Shown here: positions 58,860 through 64,000 of the stretch, piece by piece
Numbering within the stretch: the first letter of the stretch is position 1
How the letters are laid out: each line of letters begins with the position of its first letter
Program-made: the position numbers and the translations under genes
Notes under the pieces: model-generated
What the model saw: the letters and a program-made list of their open reading frames with translations, nothing else
What the model was told of the DNA's origin: nothing
Database searches by the model: none
Origin: Ensifer sp. Root278
Lineage (GTDB): Bacteria; Pseudomonadota; Alphaproteobacteria; Rhizobiales; Rhizobiaceae
NCBI RefSeq assembly: GCF_001429285.1
Contig: NZ_LMJJ01000040.1
Span: 627,365 to 691,364 of the forward strand
Reading direction: 5' to 3'
DNA: 64,000 bases

Positions 58860-59666
58860 ATGACCTGCACCGCAACAGGAGCCGCCCTTCGCGTTAAGGG
58901 GCTTTGCTGGGGGCCGCGCCCGGGGCTGACCCTGGTCGACGACATGGACTTCGCGATCGAGGCGGGCAGCCGGCTTGCGATCCTCGGGCCGAACGGGGCC
59001 GGCAAGACCTCGCTCTTACGCTGCCTTTACCGGGCGGTGCAGCCGAATGCGGGCCGCATCGAGGTCGACGGCGTCGACCTGTGGTCGATTTCGGCGCGCG
59101 AAGCGGCGAAAACGATCGCCGTCGTGCTTCAGGAAATGCCCGGCGATTTTCCCTTCAGCGTGCGCGACGTGGTGATGATGGGCCGCATCCCGCGGCGGGA
59201 GGGGCTCAACGGCTGGACGGACACCGACCGCGAGCGGGTGCAGCATGCACTCTCCCATCTCGATCTCGCCCATCTGGCCGGCCGCCAGTTCTCGACGCTC
59301 TCGGGCGGCGAGAAACAGCGGGTGCTGATTGCCCGGGCGCTTGCCCAGGAGCCGCGCATCATCATCCTCGATGAGCCGACCAACCATCTCGACATCCGCC
59401 ACCAGCTCGAAATCCTCGAGCTGTTGCAGACGTTGAAGCTGACGATCGTATCGACGCTGCACGACATCAATCTCGCCGCCGAATTCGCGACTGACGTGGC
59501 GATCGTGACGGCGGGGCGGCTCATCGCCTTTGGCACACCCGACGCGGTGCTGAGCCCGCGGGCGCTGTCCTCCGCCTTCGGTGTCACCGCCACCGCCCAC
59601 AGCACCGCCGTTGCCGGCACCGCCCGTTTCTCCTTTTCACTTCCTCGACAGGGATCCATTTCATGA
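58860..59666 (+). CDS. ABC importer ATPase, FecE/BtuD-like
   Basis: This is a 268-residue ATPase of the siderophore/B12 importer class. Walker A GPNGAGKTSLLRCLYRA (residues about 41-57), Q-loop VVLQEMPGDFPFS, signature LSGGEKQRVLIARALAQEPR, Walker B IIILDEPTNHLDI and H-loop STLHDINLAAEFA are all present. It overlaps the binding-protein gene by ATGA at 59663-59666, so they are translationally coupled. The riboswitch upstream makes cobalamin or a corrinoid the likely cargo. Start 58860 follows a GGGGTGGGATC site. Confidence 0.9.
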   Translation: MTCTATGAALRVKGLCWGPRPGLTLVDDMDFAIEAGSRLAILGPNGAGKTSLLRCLYRAVQPNAGRIEVDGVDLWSISAREAAKTIAVVLQEMPGDFPFSVRDVVMMGRIPRREGLNGWTDTDRERVQHALSHLDLAHLAGRQFSTLSGGEKQRVLIARALAQEPRIIILDEPTNHLDIRHQLEILELLQTLKLTIVSTLHDINLAAEFATDVAIVTAGRLIAFGTPDAVLSPRALSSAFGVTATAHSTAVAGTARFSFSLPRQGSIS

Positions 59667-60616
59667 AGATCAACATTGCCTCCTCTGCCTTCCTGTTTCT
59701 CATCGCCCCTGCTGTGCCGGCGCTCGCCTATCCGGTTACCGTCAAGAGCTGCAACCGCGAGGTGACCTTCGATGCTGCGCCGAAGCGGGCGATCGCCAAC
59801 GACGTCAATCTGATCGAGATGATGCTGGCGCTGAAGCTGCAGGACCACATGGTCGGCTACACCGGCGTTTCCGGCTGGAAGACGCTGGATGAAAAGCTGC
59901 GCGAAGGTGTGAAGGAACTGCCGGAGCTTGCGGAGAAATATCCGACCAAGGAAGTGCTCCTCAACGCCGACGCCGATTTCTTCTTCGCCGGCTGGAACTA
60001 CGGCATGAAGGTCGGCGGCGAGGTGACGCCCGAGACCTTGGCGCCGTTCAAGATCGGCGTCTACGAACTGACCGAATCCTGCATCCATGTCATGGCCAGG
60101 GAAAAGCCTACGATGGACGACATGTTCGTCGATCTCCTCAACCTCGGCCGCATCTTCGGGGTCGAGGATCGCGCCGAGGCGCTGGTCGACGGCTACCGCC
60201 GCCAACTGGCCGCGATCACCGAGGCAAATGCCGGCCGTGAAAAGCCGACGCGCGTCTTCGTCTATGATTCCGGCGAGGAAAAGCCCTTCACATCAGGCCG
60301 CTTCGGCATCCCGACGGCGATGATCGAGGCGGCCGGTGGCGCCAACATCATGGACGACGTCGACAAGAGCTGGGTGGAGGTCTCCTGGGAGCCGGTGATC
60401 GATCGCAATCCGGAGGTCGTGGTGATCGTCAACTACGGCGAGGTGAAAGCCGAGGACAAGATCGCCTTCATGAAGAACAATCCGGCCTTCGCCACTATCG
60501 ATGCGGTGAAAAACGACCGCTTCGTGGTGCTCGATTATGTCGAGGCGACGCCGGGGCCGCGCAACATCGACGCCATCGCCCGGCTCGCCAAGGTCTTTCA
60601 CGGCGAGGGCCTGTAA
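59663..60616 (+). CDS. ABC importer substrate-binding protein, corrinoid/siderophore type
   Basis: This is a 317-residue periplasmic protein with a signal peptide (MKINIASSAFLFLIAPAVPA, then LAYP). The class III two-lobed fold is indicated by KRAIANDVNLIEMMLALKLQ, DHMVGYTGVSGW and the C-terminal FATIDAVKNDRFVVLDYVEA. ATGA overlap with the ATPase gene implies stoichiometric expression. In the riboswitch context it probably binds cobalamin or cobinamide (BtuF-like), though siderophore binding cannot be excluded. Confidence 0.88.
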   Translation: MKINIASSAFLFLIAPAVPALAYPVTVKSCNREVTFDAAPKRAIANDVNLIEMMLALKLQDHMVGYTGVSGWKTLDEKLREGVKELPELAEKYPTKEVLLNADADFFFAGWNYGMKVGGEVTPETLAPFKIGVYELTESCIHVMAREKPTMDDMFVDLLNLGRIFGVEDRAEALVDGYRRQLAAITEANAGREKPTRVFVYDSGEEKPFTSGRFGIPTAMIEAAGGANIMDDVDKSWVEVSWEPVIDRNPEVVVIVNYGEVKAEDKIAFMKNNPAFATIDAVKNDRFVVLDYVEATPGPRNIDAIARLAKVFHGEGL

Positions 60617-60619
60617 CCG

Positions 60620-61687
60620 ATGCTGGCTGAGGATACGTCGCCTGGTCCCGCTGCCGTTTCGCGGGTTGTTCCCGTTCGGGTGATCCGCGGCGGGGTCGGG
60701 GTGTTTGCGGCGTTGCTGCTGCTTCTCCTGACCGTGACCGCGGGCGTGTCGCTCGGCTCGGCGCCGATCCCGGTCACCACCGTCTGGTCGATCGTCGCAA
60801 GCAAGCTCGCGCCCGGCAGCGTCGAGGCCTTCTGGTCGGCGGGGCGCGAAAGCATCGTCTGGGACGTGCGCCTGCCGCGGGTCATGCTGGCGGGGCTTGT
60901 CGGCGCCGGATTGGCGCTGACAGGCGCCGTGCTGCAATCGGTCACGCGCAATCCGCTTGCCGATCCGCATCTGCTCGGCGTCTCCTCGGGCGGCGCGCTC
61001 GGGGCGATCGTCGCACTGCTCCACACCGGAATGATCCTCGGTCTTCTCACGGTGCCGCTCTTTGCCTTTGGCGGCGCGCTGCTGGCAACCGTGCTGGTCG
61101 CTTTCGTTTCCCGCGCTCTAGGCACCAGTGCCGATCGCCTGGTGCTTGCCGGCGTCGCCGTCGCCTTCGTGCTGACGTCGATCGGCAATCTCATGATCTT
61201 CCTGGGGGATCCGCGGGCGACGCACACGGTGATCTTCTGGATGCTCGGCGGCCTGGGTCTCGCGCAATGGCCGCATCTCATCTATCCGGCGCTCGTGCTG
61301 TCAGTCTCGCTCGGCTGGCTGGTCGTCCGATCGCGGGAAATCAACGCGCTTGCCATGGGCGACGAGACGGCGATGACGCTCGGCATTCCCGTGCGCCGCT
61401 TCCGTCTGACGCTCTTCGTCGTCACCGCGCTCCTGACCGGGGTCATGGTGGCCTTTTCCGGAGCGATCGGCTTCGTCGGGCTGATGGTGCCGCATTTCGT
61501 GCGGCTCTTTGCCGGCAGCGACAATGTCCGGGTCATCCCGTTTTCGGCCTTCTTTGGCGCCTTGACGCTGATCATGGCCGACCTCGTGGCCCGCGTCATC
61601 ATGGCGCCGGAGGACATGCCGATCGGCGTCGTTACCGGCATTGTCGGCGGCATCGCCTTTGTTGCCATCCTCACGCGGCGCGCGTAA
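60620..61687 (+). CDS. ABC importer permease, FecCD/BtuC-like
   Basis: This is a 355-residue inner-membrane permease with about ten helices. Family segments include WDVRLPRVMLAGLVGAGLAL, then TGAVLQSVTRNPLADPHLLG, then MLGGLGLAQWPHLIY and GAIGFVGLMVPHFVRLFAGS (cytoplasmic coupling loop). It completes the DUF1636-ATPase-SBP-permease operon and starts three bases after the binding protein stop. With the ATPase it forms a BtuC2D2-type importer. Confidence 0.92.
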   Translation: MLAEDTSPGPAAVSRVVPVRVIRGGVGVFAALLLLLLTVTAGVSLGSAPIPVTTVWSIVASKLAPGSVEAFWSAGRESIVWDVRLPRVMLAGLVGAGLALTGAVLQSVTRNPLADPHLLGVSSGGALGAIVALLHTGMILGLLTVPLFAFGGALLATVLVAFVSRALGTSADRLVLAGVAVAFVLTSIGNLMIFLGDPRATHTVIFWMLGGLGLAQWPHLIYPALVLSVSLGWLVVRSREINALAMGDETAMTLGIPVRRFRLTLFVVTALLTGVMVAFSGAIGFVGLMVPHFVRLFAGSDNVRVIPFSAFFGALTLIMADLVARVIMAPEDMPIGVVTGIVGGIAFVAILTRRA

Positions 61688-61743
61688 GGCGTGCATCGAC
61701 ATTGGGCATGCATGGAAATGGGCCGGTCCGCGCCTATGTCTTA

Positions 61744-61847
61744 GCGCATGTCTCCTTGAATCGAACTCGATTTAAGGACAAAGACATGCAGAAAATCAAA
61801 GTGCTACAGCGACCATTGCGCGTCTGATAAGACGCGCGGCGCTGTAG
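61744..61847 (+). repeat. RIME-like element, left module type A
   Basis: GCGCATGTCTCCTTGAATCG folds on GATTTAAGGACAAAGACATGC; the right module runs from CTACAGCG to CGCTGTAG (61840-61847) with inner stem GCGCGTCT/AGACGCGC. It is 57 bases after the permease stop. Confidence 0.85.
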
Positions 61848-61916
61848 CGCATGCATGGCTGCCCGATCAGGCCTCGAAAGGGGCAGGACCGGCAGAAGAG
61901 CGGTGCGAGGGAGCAA

Positions 61917-62477
61917 ATGACGAACGAAGTTGAAATCTGCACGCCGGATGACGTTTTGAGCTTCTGGTTCGGCGAGCTCACCTATGACGACTGGTTCACG
62001 ATGAGCGGCGAACTGGATAAGGCCTGCATTCGTCGTTTCCAGGCATCGCACCTGGCGCTTGCCCGCGGGGTCAGCGAGATCTGGCGCGCAACGCCGGAGA
62101 ACCGGCTGGCGGCGATCATCCTGCTCGACCAGATGCCGCGCAACATGTATCGCGGCACGCCGCTTGCCTTCGCGACCGATTGCCTGGCACTGCACGAGGC
62201 GAAGCTTGCCGTCGGCATCGGTGCCGACATGGCGATCAAGCCGGAAGCGCGCGCCTTCGTCTATCTGCCGTTCGAGCATTCGGAAAACCTGACCGACCAG
62301 ACCATGTCGGTGAAGCTTTTCACCGAACTCGGCGATGCCGACTATCTCGACTATGCCATCCGCCACCGCGAGGTGATCGAACAATTCGGCCGCTTCCCGC
62401 ACCGAAATGCGCTCCTGGCCCGCGTCTCGACAGACGCCGAGCTTGCCTATCTGGCACAGCCCGGCGCCGGCTTCTGA
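61917..62477 (+). CDS. DUF924-family protein
   Basis: This is a 186-residue all-helical protein of the DUF924 (TPR-like) family. VLSFWFGELTYDDWFTMSG, then RLAAIILLDQMPRNMYRGTP, and FVYLPFEHSENLTDQTMSVK with the terminal HREVIEQFGRFPHRNALLA are family blocks. Function unknown; relatives are cytoplasmic. GAGGGAGCAA precedes ATG 61917. The 126 bases before the next gene show no gene. Confidence 0.88.
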   Translation: MTNEVEICTPDDVLSFWFGELTYDDWFTMSGELDKACIRRFQASHLALARGVSEIWRATPENRLAAIILLDQMPRNMYRGTPLAFATDCLALHEAKLAVGIGADMAIKPEARAFVYLPFEHSENLTDQTMSVKLFTELGDADYLDYAIRHREVIEQFGRFPHRNALLARVSTDAELAYLAQPGAGF

Positions 62478-62603
62478 CGAAAAATCCGGCGCTGGAGCGC
62501 AATTGGCGGCGTCTTTTGCATCTTTCCGCCGTCTTTCGTATTCACACCGCATTGTGACGACCACTGACGCGATTCCGCACCATGGTCTCAACCTGCAAGG
62601 ATC

Positions 62604-64000
62604 ATGAAATTGCGTTCTGTCGGAAAATTGCCTGCCATTCTCGTCTGCCTGCTGGCGCTTGCCGCCGCCGGCCCGGTCATGGCGCAAGGCACGACGCAAC
62701 CGGCACAAGGTACGACCCAGAGCGCAACTCAGCCAGAGCAGAAGGCGACGCCGGCTCAGCCGGCCCAGACCGCAACGCAACCAGCCGGCAAGGCGGCGGC
62801 ACCCGCGCAGGATGGTGCGCAGCCCGCTGACAAAGGCGCGGCACCCGGCGGCGCGACACCCGGCGCTGCCACCCAGCCGGCCGCGACGGCGGTTCAGCCG
62901 GCGCAGACGGCAACCCCGCCGGCCGGCGAGGCGGTTCCGGAGGATGCCACGCCGCCGGCCCAGAGCCAGGCGGCCGATCAGCTTTCCAAGGCCGCCGAGG
63001 ATCTCAAGCGGCTGACGGACCTCGTCGACAAGGCCAAGGACGACGACATCGTGCTTGCCGACCTCAAGGTTCAGGTCGACGCGCTCGCCAAGCAAATCAT
63101 CGGCGTGTCGGTCTCGACCCGGCCGCGCCTCGACGAAATCAAGGGGCGGCTCACCGAACTCGGCGATCCGCCGGCCGAGGGACAGCCGCCCGAAGCCGAC
63201 ATCGTGACCGCAGAGCGCAAACGGCTGATGGCCGAGCGCGGCGCCATCAACGCGCTCACCGGCGAGGCCGAGGGTCTTTCGATCCAGGCGACGAAGCTTT
63301 CCAACACCATTACCGCGACAAGGCGGGCGCTGTTTTCCAACACGCTGCTGAAGAACACCGAAGTCTCGACCGGCATGTTCGACGACGCTCTGACGGCGAC
63401 GGCGGACGAAACCCGCGTGCTCTCGCGCAGTGTCGGGAGCTGGCTGAGTTTTGCCTGGAACTACAAGCGCGTGCCGCTTTTGACGGCGCTGTTCCTGTCG
63501 CTGCTGGCGGCGCTCGTGTTCCTTGCCGGCAGCCGCAGGCTCTTTCGCCCGCTGATCCAGCATGACATTACCGATGAGGAACCGAGCTACTTCCGCCGCC
63601 TGTCGGTCGCCTTCTGGTCCACGCTGATCCCGACGATCGCCTCGGCCGCCTTCGCGATTTCAAGCTTCCTGTTCCTGCGCGGCTTCAACGTGCTGCGCTC
63701 CGACATCGCACCGATCATTGCCATTACGCTGGGGGTGGCGGTGGTGGTGTTCTTCGTGACAAGGCTCGCCCAGGCGGTGTTGTCGCCGCGCGATGCGCGC
63801 TGGCGGCTCGTCAGGGTTTCCGATCGCGGCGCCAGGATGCTGATGATCGCGATCTTCGCCATGGCGCTGGTCAACGGTCTTGATTACCTGTTCGGCGGCG
63901 TCAGCGAGGCGCTCGGCTCGCCGGTGGTGCTGACCGTCGTCAAGAGCTACATCGCCTCCATCGTCATCGGGCTCATCATCATGGCGTCGGCCTGGATCAA
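62604..64000 (+). CDS. DUF3772 mechanosensitive channel of the MscS family (partial)
   Basis: The frame is open to the window end (465 codons so far). A signal peptide (MKLRSVGKLPAILVCLLALA) leads to a periplasmic Ala/Pro/Thr/Gln-rich stretch, then the DUF3772-type helical domain (SKAAEDLKRLTDLVDKAKDD, LDEIKGRLTELGDPP, AERKRLMAERGAINALTGEA), then the first membrane helices (VPLLTALFLSLLAALVFLAG and later segments). The MscS pore lies beyond the edge. Large MscS relatives open on membrane tension and protect against osmotic downshock. The GCAAGG ahead of ATG 62604 is modest. Confidence 0.85.
   Translation, partial: MKLRSVGKLPAILVCLLALAAAGPVMAQGTTQPAQGTTQSATQPEQKATPAQPAQTATQPAGKAAAPAQDGAQPADKGAAPGGATPGAATQPAATAVQPAQTATPPAGEAVPEDATPPAQSQAADQLSKAAEDLKRLTDLVDKAKDDDIVLADLKVQVDALAKQIIGVSVSTRPRLDEIKGRLTELGDPPAEGQPPEADIVTAERKRLMAERGAINALTGEAEGLSIQATKLSNTITATRRALFSNTLLKNTEVSTGMFDDALTATADETRVLSRSVGSWLSFAWNYKRVPLLTALFLSLLAALVFLAGSRRLFRPLIQHDITDEEPSYFRRLSVAFWSTLIPTIASAAFAISSFLFLRGFNVLRSDIAPIIAITLGVAVVVFFVTRLAQAVLSPRDARWRLVRVSDRGARMLMIAIFAMALVNGLDYLFGGVSEALGSPVVLTVVKSYIASIVIGLIIMASAWI

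Overview
The window is GC-rich DNA from an alphaproteobacterium of the Rhizobiaceae, most like Sinorhizobium/Ensifer. The evidence is the gene families (BA14K, DUF1515, DUF1127, OhrR/Ohr, entericidin-type lipoproteins, a rhizobial-type cryptic prophage) and many short palindromic intergenic repeats, including mosaic elements of the RIME kind (Rhizobium-specific intergenic mosaic elements). It reads as ordinary chromosome carrying a decayed prophage and a high density of small repeats.

Layout. 0-10 kb: ohrR/ohr peroxide defence, a DapA-family lyase, a CYTH-CHAD triphosphatase, an EEP nuclease/phosphatase next to a Nudix-like protein, an RTX secreted protein behind an AT-rich promoter, a frameshifted MBL-fold hydrolase and PhzF. 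10-18 kb: two identical tRNA-Lys(CTT) genes as an inverted pair, small exported proteins and lipoproteins, a glycosyltransferase, a frameshifted FkbM methyltransferase, and an entericidin-like gene interrupted by a RIME element. 18-24 kb: prophage regulation/replication module (LexA-type S24 repressor with palindromic operators, DnaA-C-domain protein, small phage ORFs). 24-37 kb: host-type enzymes and regulators (deaminase, cupin, methyltransferase, GST, Lrp, LysE, MarR-NmrA, dienelactone hydrolase, Ddl, BA14K) and a cluster of hairpins abutting stop codons. 37-42.4 kb: prophage packaging module (small and large terminase, an inserted membrane-protein gene, a portal with a degraded 3' end, DUF1515). 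42.7-49.3 kb: GlxA-type regulator, two Tat-exported hydrolases, an OYE-RidA-RidA operon divergent from a LysR gene. 49.8-57 kb: SLC13-type permease and an aspartate/alanine unit with two AspT-type antiporters flanking an aspartate 4-decarboxylase. 57-61.7 kb: cobalamin riboswitch followed by DUF1636 and a corrinoid-type ABC importer. The right end holds a DUF924 protein and the start of a DUF3772/MscS channel.

How genes work together. OhrR probably represses ohr through repeated dyads. The S24 repressor shares an operator motif with a divergent prophage promoter 1.5 kb away. MarR probably controls itself and the NmrA gene. AspT plus AspD can form an aspartate-in/alanine-out proton-motive cycle. 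B12 probably controls its own uptake operon, with a Zur-like dyad upstream. The most unusual non-coding signal is two hairpin families that share one conserved loop but have different, compensating stems; several copies sit directly at stop codons. Four likely frameshifts (near 8172, 15450, 18556 and 21548) mean either gene decay or local consensus errors.
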